64,000 nucleotides of DNA from Dehalobacter sp. DCA (GTDB lineage: Bacteria; Bacillota; Desulfitobacteriia; Desulfitobacteriales; Syntrophobotulaceae): NCBI RefSeq assembly GCF_000305775.1, contig NC_018866.1, positions 2,995,001-3,059,000 of the forward strand. Direction: 5' to 3'. This document shows, one piece after another, positions 41,801-50,470 of this stretch. How positions within the stretch are numbered: the stretch's first letter is position 1; every line of letters starts with the position of its first letter. The notes beneath the pieces are model-generated. The model worked only from the letters and a program-made list of their open reading frames with translations, searched no databases and was not told where the DNA came from. A program made the position numbers and the translations under genes.

Positions 41801-43175
41801 GGGACTGGGCCAGCGTCTCGATAAACGACCCGCAGCCTGAAGAACATGCTTCATTCAGCATGATATTATGAATAACGCCGTCGCGGATCTGCATGCATTT
41901 CATGTCCTGGCCACCGATATCGAGGATAAAGTCAACACCGGGCAGAAAATATTCGGCTCCCTTAAGGTGGGCAACCGTTTCTATTTCTCCGTGATCAACT
42001 TTGAGGGCAGCCTTTAGCAGGGCTTCTCCATAACCGGTCACGACGGAACCGCCAATCGTGGCTCCGGACGGCAAAGCCTGATAAAGCTTTTGCAGAGCAG
42101 AAACCGTAGATTTTAACGGACTTCCTCCGTTGCTTCCATAATGGGAATAAAGCAAATTGCCATCTCCATCGATCAGGGCAAGTTTCGTCGTGGTCGATCC
42201 GGCATCGATGCCCAAAAAGCAGGTTCCACTGGCTTCAGCCAGCAGTTTCTTCGCGACGGAATTTCCCCGGTGCCTTTGACTGAAGGCTTCATACTCTTCT
42301 TCACTGGCAAACAAAGGCTGGAGCAGGGTAGTAGCCGAATCCGAATTATGCAGATTCGGGATGTTCTCATAGATCACGTGAAGATCGCAGACTTCGCTCT
42401 GTTTTGAAGCCAAGGCTGCCCCAATCGCCACAAAAAACTGAGCATTATCTGGCGCGATAATATTTTCCGGTTTAAGCTTCAAGGTTTCAATAAAGCGCTG
42501 GCGCAGTTCAGGCAGGAAAGAAAGCGGTCCGCCCAGAAATGCCACATTGCCTCGGATTGGTTTGCCGCAGGCTAAACCCGCAATAGTCTGATTCACGACA
42601 GCCTGAAAAATTGAGGCGGCAATATCTTCCTTGGCCGCACCTTCGTTTAAGAGCGGTTGAATATCTGTTTTAGCAAAAACCCCGCAGCGCGAAGCGATCG
42701 GATAAATCTCTCGATGATGCGAAGCCAGTTCATTGAGACCCGCAGCGTCGGTTTTTAGCAAGATGGCCATTTGATCAATAAACGCACCTGTCCCGCCGGC
42801 GCAGGTACCGTTCATCCTGAGTTCGGGCGATTCCCCAAAATATGTGATCTTGGCATCTTCGCCGCCCAGTTCTATCGCAACATCCGTATCCGAAATAAAT
42901 CGTTCAACAGCTTTTTGGCAGGCAATGACCTCCTGAATAAAAGGAATCCCAATCTGTTCGGAAGTGGACATACCGCTTGAACCTGTCACGTTCATGGTGA
43001 CTTTTTCATTGCGGAACTGACTGTAAATCTTTTGCAGAAGGTTGCTGACTGTATGCTGGACATCTGAAAAATGCCTTTGGTAGCTGCTGAAAACCAAGTT
43101 ATCTTTTTCATCAAGTATTGCAATTTTAACGGTGGTTGAACCGACATCTAGTCCGATATGCATTTGTTTCGTCAT
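38802..43175 (-). CDS. Large 2-hydroxyacyl-CoA dehydratase activator-like protein (two BadF/BcrD ATPase domains plus DUF2229 and HgdB-like parts)
   Basis: 1457 residues, intact. Two ASKHA ATPase domains occur in tandem: first about 5-255 (GLDVGSTTVKIAI, GTCAGGTGAFIDQMA), second about 317-580 (FLGIDAGSTTTKLALID, NEACSSGCGSFIETLAQSL). Each carries the Cys that ligates an intersubunit Fe4S4 cluster. A HCGLCGNNCLLT cluster region (about 630), a DUF2229 part (about 665-900) and a C-terminal dehydratase-like region (VIMSQTGGGCRASNYIGF) follow. Such fusions are widespread in clostridia but their substrate is unknown; related activators use ATP to drive one-electron reduction of radical dehydratases. 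AAGGAG precedes the ATG. Confidence 0.9.
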   Translation of the reverse strand: MTKQMHIGLDVGSTTVKIAILDEKDNLVFSSYQRHFSDVQHTVSNLLQKIYSQFRNEKVTMNVTGSSGMSTSEQIGIPFIQEVIACQKAVERFISDTDVAIELGGEDAKITYFGESPELRMNGTCAGGTGAFIDQMAILLKTDAAGLNELASHHREIYPIASRCGVFAKTDIQPLLNEGAAKEDIAASIFQAVVNQTIAGLACGKPIRGNVAFLGGPLSFLPELRQRFIETLKLKPENIIAPDNAQFFVAIGAALASKQSEVCDLHVIYENIPNLHNSDSATTLLQPLFASEEEYEAFSQRHRGNSVAKKLLAEASGTCFLGIDAGSTTTKLALIDGDGNLLYSHYGSNGGSPLKSTVSALQKLYQALPSGATIGGSVVTGYGEALLKAALKVDHGEIETVAHLKGAEYFLPGVDFILDIGGQDMKCMQIRDGVIHNIMLNEACSSGCGSFIETLAQSLSLSLPEFVQRGLFSKTPVDLGTRCTVFMNSKIKQVQKEGADIGSIAAGISYSVVKNALYKVIRLHNSSEVGKKIVVQGGTFNNDAVLRSFERVTGRQVIRPDIAGIMGAFGAALIARDHYQAGEQTTLLGENELEDFHTETRTRHCGLCGNNCLLTVNQFSDGREFLTGNRCERGAGLESTSEDIPNLFAYKYERLFAYKPLKKEEAARGEIGIPRVLNMYEHYPFWYTLLTELGFRVILSGRSSKKIFELGMETVASESLCYPAKLANGHIKDLLNKGVKRIFYPCLPRDEKELAGANNNYNCPIVTSYPESLHANVDEIRNEEVEFIFPFLPIDDMARLKVRIYEEFKAMGITRQEAASAVDKAFAERDAVRQDLRTKAEKVLDYLQKNNLKGIVLAGRPYHTDPEINHGIPEMITGLGIAVLTEDSVAHLGQVERPMRVLDQWVYHSRLYAAASFVATRDDLELVQLNSFGCGLDAVTTDQVQEILHQYRKTYTLVKIDEINNLGAIRIRIRSLLAAMKERDKKQIHAHKLFETPKRVMFTEEMKHEYTILSPQMAPIHFELIEEATRLDGYKIEILPDVEMDVVEQGLLHVHNDACYPSILVVGQIMAALKSGRYDLNKTAVIMSQTGGGCRASNYIGFIRKALKDAGMEQIPVISLNAGGLESNPGFRLSLKMIKRCVMATVYGDLLMRVTNAIRPYEKNKGETNALLAKWLKDLKPTLAAMSLREYHRNIRRIIQDFDHIEILDVKKPKVGVVGEILVKFHPFANNFIVDVLEKEGAEAVLPDLMDFFMYCAYGTIFRRKKLAGSLKGELISRYIIWRLENYRRTMKRALAKSNRFHPPKSIYELADMAGKIMHLGHQTGEGWFLTAEMLELIESGATNVACLQPFACLPNHITGKGMVRELKRRYPLANIVPIDYDPGASQVNQINRIKLMLSVAFKNMEKAEAVNNANTNDKNKMNNNAEQIQSTLGEGAAALHNTEEGTEQSYSEQKII

Positions 43176-43251
43176 TTACCTGTCTCCTTCTATTTAAACA
43201 GCCTGCTCAATCTATAAAAAACAGCGTTTTAATCCTTTAGCATCAGACTCT

Positions 43252-43260
43252 ATTATATCA
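43252..43260 (-). promoter_or_regulatory. Extended -10 promoter of the dehydratase-activator gene
   Basis: The minus strand reads TGATATAAT, about 77 bases upstream of the ATG at 43175. A weak TTTGTT lies 17 bases farther upstream. Confidence 0.6.
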
Positions 43261-43386
43261 GGTTTCATCTGTGTAACAAAATAGCAACTTTTTCTGTCCG
43301 GCCCTGTGTCTCGTCCTGCTTAGCATCTCGTCCTTATTATTGTATGAGAATGCCGGGAAAAGTGCCTATCCCTATAGAAAATGTGG

Positions 43387-43410
43387 CTGCCGCCAAGCTT
43401 TTGGCGGCAG
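43387..43410 (-). terminator. Strong hairpin after the htrA remnant
   Basis: CTGCCGCCAA and TTGGCGGCAG form a perfect 10-bp stem with a four-base loop. The minus-strand sequence after it is CCACATTTTC, so the T run is delayed and short. It lies about 70 bases downstream of the htrA stop and is the likely end of that transcript. Confidence 0.6.
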
Positions 43411-43479
43411 TCTTTAGCTGACATAGTGTGAATGTCTTCCTATAGCCGATTCGTTCGGTCTTTCTAGTTTCTGGTTGTT

Positions 43480-44647
43480 CTATTCTGATCTGATTTCTCC
43501 GAGTACCGCATCCGTTTTATACGTGCTGCCGCCCCGGAAATAGCTGACAGATACTTTATCTCCCGGCTTGTATTTAAAGAGTTCGTGTGTCAGCTCCAGA
43601 GAATTGGTTATGGCTGTTCCGTTAATGGCCGTAATGATATCTCCGGCCTGGATACCGGCTTTAGCTGCCGCCTCGCCGTTTTCGACACTGGCGATATAAC
43701 AGCCTGCCGGCCAGTCTTTGAATGAAGCGTATTCCTCCGTGTAACGGTCGTCGATATTGATCTGCAAAGCCGGATGGCTCGCAAACCCTTTTTCAATGAG
43801 CTGCTGAATTACAGGCAGGGCATCGGAAATTGGGATCGCAAACCCCATACCTTCAAAGCCCTGGGTATCATTTTTGGCTGAATTTATTCCGACAACCTGG
43901 CCGCTGTAATTGACGAGCGGTCCGCCACTGTTGCCTGGGTTAATCGCCGCATCCGTCTGAATCAGATTGAAGCTGGCTTCCCCCTGCAGCTGAAGAAACC
44001 TGTCTGTCGCTGATACCACACCGGCTGTGACTGTACGGGCAAAATCCTGGCCTCCCGGATTCCCGATCGCGACGACGGATTCTCCGACTTTTAAGGCTGC
44101 GGAATCTCCAAGCTGGACAGCCGCAAGTTCCTTCGTACCGTCAATTTTGAGCACGGCAATCGGTCCGCGGATCACCGCCGACAAGCGTTCCAGGAACATC
44201 CCGACCATCGGCAAGCGAAATAATAATTTTTTCAGCATCTCCAATGACATGATAGTTGGTAACAATATAGCCATGGGCAGCATTGATGATAAAGCCGGAA
44301 CCGCTTCCTGCTTCACTGAGTCCATCACTGCTGCCAGCAAAAATATTCCCGCTATACTGAAAGTTGGCCACACCTACGACAGCAGGCCCTACTGTGCTGG
44401 CAATATTAATCACCGGTGACTCCTCACCGGTAGCACCTGAGGATGTAATCGGGGGATTTTCTCCCTGTTGAACGACAACCTTATTACCACCTTCCAAATA
44501 ATTGCCTTGAGGATATACCGCAGGAACAAGAACGACAGCAATCAAGCCGCCCAGAACTGCGCTGATGACAGCAAGCAAAACCGTTGAAACAATACGGGGT
44601 TTCCCACTCCTTCGTCCGAAATTGTCCCGGTCATCATAATCATCCAT
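43480..44647 (-). pseudogene. htrA: HtrA/DegP-family serine protease, frameshifted
   Basis: Membrane-anchored trypsin-like protease with a PDZ domain, split over two frames. The first frame (44647 to 44141) has a cytoplasmic start, one transmembrane helix (about 20-42) and the catalytic His in VTNYHVIG (H133). It ends a few codons after GGDPRTD (D163). The second frame resumes with IAVLKIDGTKEL and has the catalytic Ser in NPGNSGGPL and the PDZ domain (GIQAGDIITAINGTAI). The junction reads GATTGCC where GATATTGCC is expected, so two bases (AT) are missing at about 44160. Either a true null mutation or an assembly error explains this. walJ is the upstream neighbour, the usual arrangement. Confidence 0.85.
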
Positions 44648-44720
44648 CTGACATCCCTCCTATCCAGTATGTATCATGTCTACCTCAAATTTAGTCTGTC
44701 AGTTATGCTCTCTTGACATA

Positions 44721-45509
44721 CTATCCCAGTGTAATAAGTTCGTGCGGATAATGTCTCGGTGCTACCCTGATTTTTAGATTCACGCATTTTTCCTTAGCCT
44801 GCGAATCCCGAAGCATCTTCACGACTGTACTGAGCGCCATTTGCGGCGTATTATTTTCTTCACTTAAGTGAGCAAGCACGACTTTTTGCGTGTTTTCATC
44901 GAGCCATTCCGTCAAGGCCTCAGCAAGCTGGACATTGCTCAAATGTCCAGCATTTCCGCTGACTCTTTTCTTCAAATAGTACGGATACCTTCCGTGCCAT
45001 AGTGTTTCCAAATCGTGGTTTGCCTCGACGACGTAGGCATCACAGCCCCGAAGATTCCGATGCATCTCTTCTGTAACAATGCCGCTGTCAGTCGCTATGC
45101 CTAGCGTATTCGTTTTACCTGTTATTTTAAGACCGTAGCTTTCCCTGCTGTCGTGGGAAGTCGGGAAGAGTTTCACATCCATACCCGCAAGATAGATGTC
45201 CCGGTCAATAATTCTTTTCTGTTCAGAATTAATATCCCCAAGCACCGTTTCAATTTCCTGCCAAATTCCGGCTGTCGCATAGACGGGAATCTTCAGCTTG
45301 CGGGCCAGCACGCCGGCCCCCTTGACATGGTCGGAATGTTCATGGGTAATGATGATCCCTTCCAGCTGAGGAGCGGCGATATCAATCATCTCGAGGTTCG
45401 TAAGCACTCTCTTGGCCGCAATGCCGCAATCCACAAGCAGACTCCTGTTTTCTTCCCCTACACATATGGCATTACCGGAACTGCCGCTGGCCAGTGTTGC
45501 AAAATACAT
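44721..45509 (-). CDS. walJ: MBL-fold metallohydrolase, WalJ/YycJ type
   Basis: Cytoplasmic metallo-beta-lactamase-fold enzyme of 262 residues. Metal ligands are THEHSDH (about 55-61), the His in SHDSRESYGLKI, and D in TDSGIVTEEM; HLS and EANHDLETL follow. YycJ-like enzymes act as nucleases or phosphodiesterases linked to the WalRK cell-wall system. It lies 74 bases upstream of htrA, as in walRKHIJ-htrA operons, but walR/K are not in this window. Confidence 0.9.
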   Translation of the reverse strand: MYFATLASGSSGNAICVGEENRSLLVDCGIAAKRVLTNLEMIDIAAPQLEGIIITHEHSDHVKGAGVLARKLKIPVYATAGIWQEIETVLGDINSEQKRIIDRDIYLAGMDVKLFPTSHDSRESYGLKITGKTNTLGIATDSGIVTEEMHRNLRGCDAYVVEANHDLETLWHGRYPYYLKKRVSGNAGHLSNVQLAEALTEWLDENTQKVVLAHLSEENNTPQMALSTVVKMLRDSQAKEKCVNLKIRVAPRHYPHELITLG

Positions 45510-45594
45510 CTGTTCACCTTCCCGATCTGTGGTTCAGGCGCTTACTCATCCTGTTGTTAACATGTCTGCCGTTACTTGTCTCAGGTTCGTTTGT

Positions 45595-46206
45595 CTAAGG
45601 TTCAATGTCCTGAGCTCTTGCAATCATTTCCTCGAGCTTGGTCTTCATCTTTTCATCCGTATTGTATTTTAACGCCGTCTGCCAGTACTGCTCGGCCTTC
45701 TTGTAATCTTCTTTGCTGTAAAACTGGAACATCCCATACCAATATAGCACATCCACATTTTGCGGTTCCTTTTCAATTAATTCTTTGTATGTTTCATCCG
45801 CAAGATCAGAATCACGTGAAAGGAATGCGGATATTGCAAGTTTTAACCTTACATCATTGTCGTCTTTCTGTGCCAGGACTTTTTGGTAATACGTTATCGC
45901 ATTCTGCAGATCTTCCTGGTATTCTTCATCGTTAAGCTCAATTGTTGTACTCGCTTTTCGATAATAAGCGTCGGCCAGAGCCAGCTGCGCTTCGACGTCT
46001 TCCGGGCTCTTTTCGAGTGCTGCGCTGAGTTCCACGACGGCTTGCTTCCGCTGATTGTATTCCTGCTCCAACGCTTCCTGGCCCTGGGTATCTTCCGTAT
46101 TATCAGACCCTGGAAGGGAAATTGCATAAAATGTTGATCCAATAAGGGAAATGCAGATGATCCCTATGATAATACCTACGGTGATCTTCTGAGATTTTTT
46201 TTGCAT
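45595..46206 (-). CDS. Membrane-anchored TPR protein
   Basis: 203 residues with one N-terminal transmembrane helix (about 8-28, VGIIIGIICISLIGSTFYAI) and an extracytoplasmic domain with three or four tetratricopeptide repeats (VEAQLALADAYYRKA, AITYYQKVLAQKDDN, VDVLYWYGMFQFYSKEDYKKAEQYWQTAL). Such proteins usually scaffold protein interactions at the membrane. The specific partner is unknown. It lies in the same direction as walJ, 85 bases upstream. Confidence 0.8.
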   Translation of the reverse strand: MQKKSQKITVGIIIGIICISLIGSTFYAISLPGSDNTEDTQGQEALEQEYNQRKQAVVELSAALEKSPEDVEAQLALADAYYRKASTTIELNDEEYQEDLQNAITYYQKVLAQKDDNDVRLKLAISAFLSRDSDLADETYKELIEKEPQNVDVLYWYGMFQFYSKEDYKKAEQYWQTALKYNTDEKMKTKLEEMIARAQDIEP

Positions 46207-46318
46207 TTTTTCTCCTAACCTGCGACCTTTCTATTATCAATAATAGGAAGGTTTAATTAATCTTTCCTTAGAAACAAAAGAGTCAAAGAAACTCTTCCTT
46301 TGTGCCAGGGTTCTCTTG

Positions 46319-47758
46319 TTAAACAAGAACCCTTTGCCTGGCTTCCATGATTTTAAGATAGTACGCGACTTCAAGCCTTTTTTTCTGCAGCTCGCATCCC
46401 ATCGGATACACTTTTGTCAGTTCCCCGCTGAAAGCTTCATTGGCTGCATGGCATCCGCCGCTGCATGAGAAGCGTGCCCAGCAGACGCGGCATTCTTCCT
46501 TCGCATAGACCTGCGCCTGGCGGAAGGACTGAACAATTTCTTCCTTCAGTTCACAGTTCAGATCATTCACAGATCCCATTTTATATTTTTCCTGTCCGAC
46601 AAACTGGTGACAGGGGTAAATATCCCCCTCCGGCGAAACAGCTACATACTCATGTCCGGCCCCGCAGCCCGACAGCCTCTTAATCAGGCAAGGTCCTTCA
46701 TCGAGACCTGCATTGAAGTGAAAAAAGACAAATTCTTTCCCTGCCTCGCGATATTCCAGCACTTTTTCTCCTAAAATATCGTAGCTTTCTTTGATTTCTG
46801 CCAGATCTTCCTCTCTGAAAGCATACACTTCCTGCGGAGAAGCTACCACCGGCTCCACAGAGATCCTTCGGATGCCGCTGTCCGCCATATGCAGGACATC
46901 CTTGTAGAAGTCTTTATTGAAATGTGTATAGGTTCCTCGGACATAAAAATAATTGCCGACAGCATAACGCGACGTCTCCGGCCGCATTTCTGTAAATTTA
47001 AGAATCTGCGGCATAATCCGGTCATAACTTCCGGCTCCGTTCAGGAAAGGCCGCATTCTATCGTTTACTTCCTTGCGTCCGTCCAGACTCAGTACAACAC
47101 TGATTCCTTCGTCTTCCAAAAATCTGGCTGTCTCTTCATCCATGAGAACCGCATTCGTCGTCAGTGTAAACTTGATCTTTTTACCGGCCTGAGCGGCTAT
47201 TTCCCGGCCGTAAACAATCAATTCCCTGATAACCGGCAAATTCATCAGCGGTTCGCCGCCAAAGAAATCAACCTCGCAATGTCCCCGGTCTCCGCTGTGG
47301 TCTAATAAAAATTTCAACGCTTTCTTACCTGTCTTAACGTTCATCAATTCGCGGTTACCGCCGAAAGGTCCTGTTCCCGCGAAACAATATTTGCAGCGCA
47401 GGTTGCAGTCATGCGCAACGTGCAGACACATCGCCTTGATCACCGGCCGATCAGAAAACGGCAGTACTGTTTCTTCGGGCTCGCAGGAAAACAACAGCTT
47501 TTGATCCTGAAGCACTTTCAATTCTACCAGGATTTCCTGTTTCTCTTCAGAAGAAAGATTATACCCGCAACTGTCCAGCATCTCTTCTGAATCTTCCAAA
47601 CTGTTCTTTTGCTGATATGTTATCAATTCCTGAATAAAAGCATATGTCTTGTCATCGATCACATGAAGCGACCCCGAATTGACATCGTAGGCAATCTGAA
47701 GTTTCCCTTGCGTATACACATGTACATTTTTTGCTATATTGTAGTTCGTTAATTTCAT
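46319..47758 (-). CDS. scfB: SCIFF peptide maturase (radical SAM / SPASM)
   Basis: 479-residue radical SAM enzyme that forms thioether cross-links in the SCIFF peptide encoded just upstream. The N-terminal peptide-recognition region precedes the SAM cluster motif CNLRCKYC (C118, C122, C125). The C-terminal SPASM part has CGAGHEYVAVSPEGDIYPCHQF and CRVCWARFSCSGGCHAANEAF for two auxiliary clusters. ATG 47758 begins the conserved MKLTNYNIAKNVHVY; the frame upstream to 47779 is not conserved. It is separated from scfA by a terminator, so less maturase than peptide is expected. Confidence 0.95.
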   Translation of the reverse strand: MKLTNYNIAKNVHVYTQGKLQIAYDVNSGSLHVIDDKTYAFIQELITYQQKNSLEDSEEMLDSCGYNLSSEEKQEILVELKVLQDQKLLFSCEPEETVLPFSDRPVIKAMCLHVAHDCNLRCKYCFAGTGPFGGNRELMNVKTGKKALKFLLDHSGDRGHCEVDFFGGEPLMNLPVIRELIVYGREIAAQAGKKIKFTLTTNAVLMDEETARFLEDEGISVVLSLDGRKEVNDRMRPFLNGAGSYDRIMPQILKFTEMRPETSRYAVGNYFYVRGTYTHFNKDFYKDVLHMADSGIRRISVEPVVASPQEVYAFREEDLAEIKESYDILGEKVLEYREAGKEFVFFHFNAGLDEGPCLIKRLSGCGAGHEYVAVSPEGDIYPCHQFVGQEKYKMGSVNDLNCELKEEIVQSFRQAQVYAKEECRVCWARFSCSGGCHAANEAFSGELTKVYPMGCELQKKRLEVAYYLKIMEARQRVLV

Positions 47759-47823
47759 GTTTCTGTATCCTCTGCCCATCGTAATCGTATTTAGAACAAT
47801 TATACCATTGAAATACCTTTATG

Positions 47824-47850
47824 AAAAAAGAAAACTTGGCTGACGCCAAG
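47824..47850 (-). terminator. Terminator between scfA and scfB
   Basis: CTTGGC (47835-47840) and GCCAAG (47845-47850) form a short GC-rich stem with loop TGAC or GTCA. The minus strand continues with a T-rich tract (plus 47824-47834). It lies 58 bases after the scfA stop codon, so it can uncouple peptide and maturase levels. Confidence 0.75.
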
Positions 47851-47907
47851 CTTTTTTACAGAACCCCTTTATAAATAACCGTCTGTCTGTCTTCTATGAT
47901 GTTCCTG

Positions 47908-48048
47908 TTATTTTTCACAAACCTGATTGCCAACTGTACAAGAAGTCTTACAAGCCGATTGGCAAGATGTCTGGCATTTTCCGCATCCTCCGGTTTTGGC
48001 TGTTGAGGCTAAGTTCCCCTTAATGACTGTCTGAATATGTTTAGCCAT
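47908..48048 (-). CDS. scfA: SCIFF peptide precursor (six-cysteine ranthipeptide)
   Basis: 46-residue peptide, found by reading the minus strand. It starts MAKHIQTVIKGNLASTAK and has cysteines at 22, 25, 29, 33, 37 and 44, the six-cysteines-in-forty-five pattern of SCIFF. AGGAGG stands six bases before the ATG. The maturase scfB lies directly downstream. In related clostridia the product is a thioether-linked natural peptide with a suggested quorum or regulatory role, not established here. Conservation of the peptide is expected to be very high. Confidence 0.95.
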   Translation of the reverse strand: MAKHIQTVIKGNLASTAKTGGCGKCQTSCQSACKTSCTVGNQVCEK

Positions 48049-48062
48049 GCGTATCCTCCTTA

Positions 48063-48638
48063 TTATTGTTTAGGCTGACTGAACAAGTAGATGACCTTTC
48101 CTTCAGCGGAGTATCCGGTGATATCTGCGCTTACCGATGGGACCTGCGGTTCACTGACAAACGCATACCATAATCTCAGCTGATCGGTGTTAACAATTTT
48201 CCCCTGGACCTTTTCCCCGCCGATCGTCGTAACAGTTACACGTACAATATCCTTATTCGTTATCTTGCCGTAATAGACCGAATATTGGGTGCCGTCTTCT
48301 CCAAGATCCGCATATCGCCACTGTAGGCCGTCGGGATAAGTGACAAGCTTGCCAACCGCACTTCCTGTCCATTTCCAGCCAAAGCTGTTTTTTGTGAATA
48401 TTCCTGTGCTTAATTCTTCTTCAAACGTGTAAAATACAATCCCGGAATTATCACTGACTTGTTCAACTGTTACCAAGTCATATCCTTTGGGAATAAGCGG
48501 CTTCGCTTTCGCTACCGCGTCATCCAATGAATTACATCCGCCTAATACTGCTGTCATGATCACAATGGTCAATATTGCCACAATTTTCTTGAGCTTGCCC
48601 TTCTTGCGAAACATTCGGCTGTTAGAGTCAGATAACAT
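48063..48638 (-). CDS. Hypothetical lipoprotein
   Basis: 191 residues. A signal peptide with lipobox VLGGC (Cys at about 35) indicates lipid anchoring to the outer face of the membrane. The mature part has beta-type segments (GIVFYTFEEEL, FGWKWTGSAVGKLVTYPDGLQWRY, YSVYYGKITNKDIVRVTVTTIGG) and no known catalytic motif. AAGGA lies six bases before the ATG. It precedes scfA by 14 bases in the same direction and may share its transcript. Confidence 0.78.
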   Translation of the reverse strand: MLSDSNSRMFRKKGKLKKIVAILTIVIMTAVLGGCNSLDDAVAKAKPLIPKGYDLVTVEQVSDNSGIVFYTFEEELSTGIFTKNSFGWKWTGSAVGKLVTYPDGLQWRYADLGEDGTQYSVYYGKITNKDIVRVTVTTIGGEKVQGKIVNTDQLRLWYAFVSEPQVPSVSADITGYSAEGKVIYLFSQPKQ

Positions 48639-48779
48639 TCTTTTCCTTTCAGCTCCTTTCGGCTTAACGCCTCACTAAAGCCTCGTGTAATCTTTATTAT
48701 ACATGCGTCCCGCTAAAATACCATTAATTAGCTTTTCCGATAAAAAAACCAGCTTAAAACTGGCCTTATATTCTTAAAT

Positions 48780-48854
48780 TGGAGCGGAAGACGGGATTCG
48801 AACCCGCGACCCTCGGCTTGGGAAGCCAATGCTCTACCACTGAGCCACTTCCGC
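48780..48854 (-). tRNA. tRNA-Gly (CCC anticodon)
   Basis: Complete cloverleaf: acceptor GCGGAAG/CTTCCGC, anticodon loop TTCCCAA with CCC at 34-36, T-arm GCGGGTTCGAATCCCGT, and an encoded CCA end. It reads GGG codons. Confidence 0.94.
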
Positions 48855-49121
48855 ATAATATTTCAAGGCTTTAGACTTCCTAGCATGTTCTAGGACCATG
48901 GCGTATCTTTGTCGGGTAAGCATTATTATACTTCAAAATTTTATACTAGGCAAGATTATCAGTTTAATTTTTACAATTTCAACGATATTACTAGCTCCGT
49001 TGACTCTACTCCAGATTTGGTGCAGGTTTTATTTTGAGGTTAATACGCCTCTCTCCTTTGTCAAGAGGCCATTATGTTTGCTTCCTACACTACCAGTTTC
49101 AATACTTCATCATCCTTTTTC

Positions 49122-50402
49122 TTAGCCTGCAGTAACAAGCGCCGCCAGTAACAGCATTCCCTCATTTTCCCGATATATCTGCGCGAATTGAGAAATAGGC
49201 AGGGGATTTCGGCCAAGTCCAACCTCAACTGTATAGCCCGGTCTTCGGTATTTTTCGATAAACCAGTCCTTATAGCCCGCATACGATGTTATTCCAGTCG
49301 CTTCTTCCAACGCATAGCCGCTTTTCTCTGCCAGACTAAGTGCGATTTGCCGGTCCCTGGCCGAAGCCAGACCTCTGTAGTTCCAGTAGATTACCCTGCC
49401 TTGGCTGTGGTAGGCCAGGACAAGTCTAATATTGTGATTTCTCGTAAAGTCTGCAACCGCCTTAGATTCAGGTTCAGATTCCGGTCTTACCCCCGAAAAC
49501 CTAGTCGGGCCGGGCCCGGTTATCCCATGACTGGCTTCCGCTTGTTTCGACAACTGCCAGGATGCATCATAATTGTGGTTCAGATCTACGCCACGAATAT
49601 TGGCCTGCCAGACCTGGCCAAAGTTCATCCGGCCTTCATTCCATTTCAGAAGAGATGTGTAGAAAGGGTGATTCATCTCAAGTCCGTTTAAAACCAGATC
49701 AATACCATCTGGATTCACCATAGGAATTAAATAAATTGAGCTTTGGCTCCATATCTCTCTTATGTTGTATCCCCTGACCGAAGTTCCGTCCACATAGTTT
49801 TTCAGATAATTTTCACAGAACTTCATTAGCATAACCGTTGTGATCCACTCCAGTGAATGATGCGACGCATTGTAGAATACCTGATTCGGTCCATTACCCA
49901 GTCTCAGATAGTAAAGATTCCGCCCGAGAACACTTTTCCCTGCAACCCCGGTTTCCAGGAAAGGATAGCGTTTCTGTAACCCGGCAATATCCCGCTGCAT
50001 GATTTCGTAGGTATAATTGAGGTCTGTATCGACAACATCAAAAGCATAGGGCACGGTCAACTGTTGTCCTAATCTTATATTGTCAGAACTGACCCCGGGA
50101 TTTGCTGCCAGAAGCCGCTGAGTATTGATTTTATAACGGTTGGCAATCTGATATAACGTATCTCCCGCAGCAGCCGTAACCATTATGTAGCCGTTTAGTA
50201 ACGGCAAGAGCTTTTGATAAGTGATTGGACCAATGATTCCATCTACTTGGAGACCACTGGCCGCCTGAAACTGCTTCACCGCTTGCTCTGTATTTGTTCC
50301 GAATACTCCGTCTACCGTCCCCGGATCATAGCCCAGCCTTTTGAGCAAAGCCTGAACTTCCATCACATCATTTCCTCTGACTCCGATCTTAAGTACGCGC
50401 AC
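49122..50402 (-). CDS. M14-family zinc carboxypeptidase with peptidoglycan-binding and LysM domains
   Basis: 426 residues, probably a gamma-D-glutamyl-meso-diaminopimelate endopeptidase acting on (spore) cell wall. A PGRP-type binding domain (about 1-70, VMEVQALLKRLGYDPGTVDGVFG) and a LysM domain (about 73-120, MVTAAAGDTLYQIANRYKI) precede the M14 catalytic domain. Zinc ligands are in ASHHSLEWITT (HxxE) and in VLAYHSQG; the catalytic Glu is in GYTVEVGLG. No signal peptide is visible, as in spore-forming compartments. The start is GTG 50402 behind a GGGGGG run. A similar enzyme in bacilli is YqgT/ENP1. Confidence 0.87.
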   Translation of the reverse strand: MRVLKIGVRGNDVMEVQALLKRLGYDPGTVDGVFGTNTEQAVKQFQAASGLQVDGIIGPITYQKLLPLLNGYIMVTAAAGDTLYQIANRYKINTQRLLAANPGVSSDNIRLGQQLTVPYAFDVVDTDLNYTYEIMQRDIAGLQKRYPFLETGVAGKSVLGRNLYYLRLGNGPNQVFYNASHHSLEWITTVMLMKFCENYLKNYVDGTSVRGYNIREIWSQSSIYLIPMVNPDGIDLVLNGLEMNHPFYTSLLKWNEGRMNFGQVWQANIRGVDLNHNYDASWQLSKQAEASHGITGPGPTRFSGVRPESEPESKAVADFTRNHNIRLVLAYHSQGRVIYWNYRGLASARDRQIALSLAEKSGYALEEATGITSYAGYKDWFIEKYRRPGYTVEVGLGRNPLPISQFAQIYRENEGMLLLAALVTAG

Positions 50403-50470
50403 CTAAATCCCCCCATCTATGTTCGTTGTTATAATCTATGGGGATCCGAAAGGATGTGTGTAGGGTTGCG

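Noticed and set aside
43480-44373. Second htrA frame as an independent protease gene starting inside
   Set aside because: It lacks the catalytic His and membrane anchor, and no ribosome binding site precedes its first start codon.
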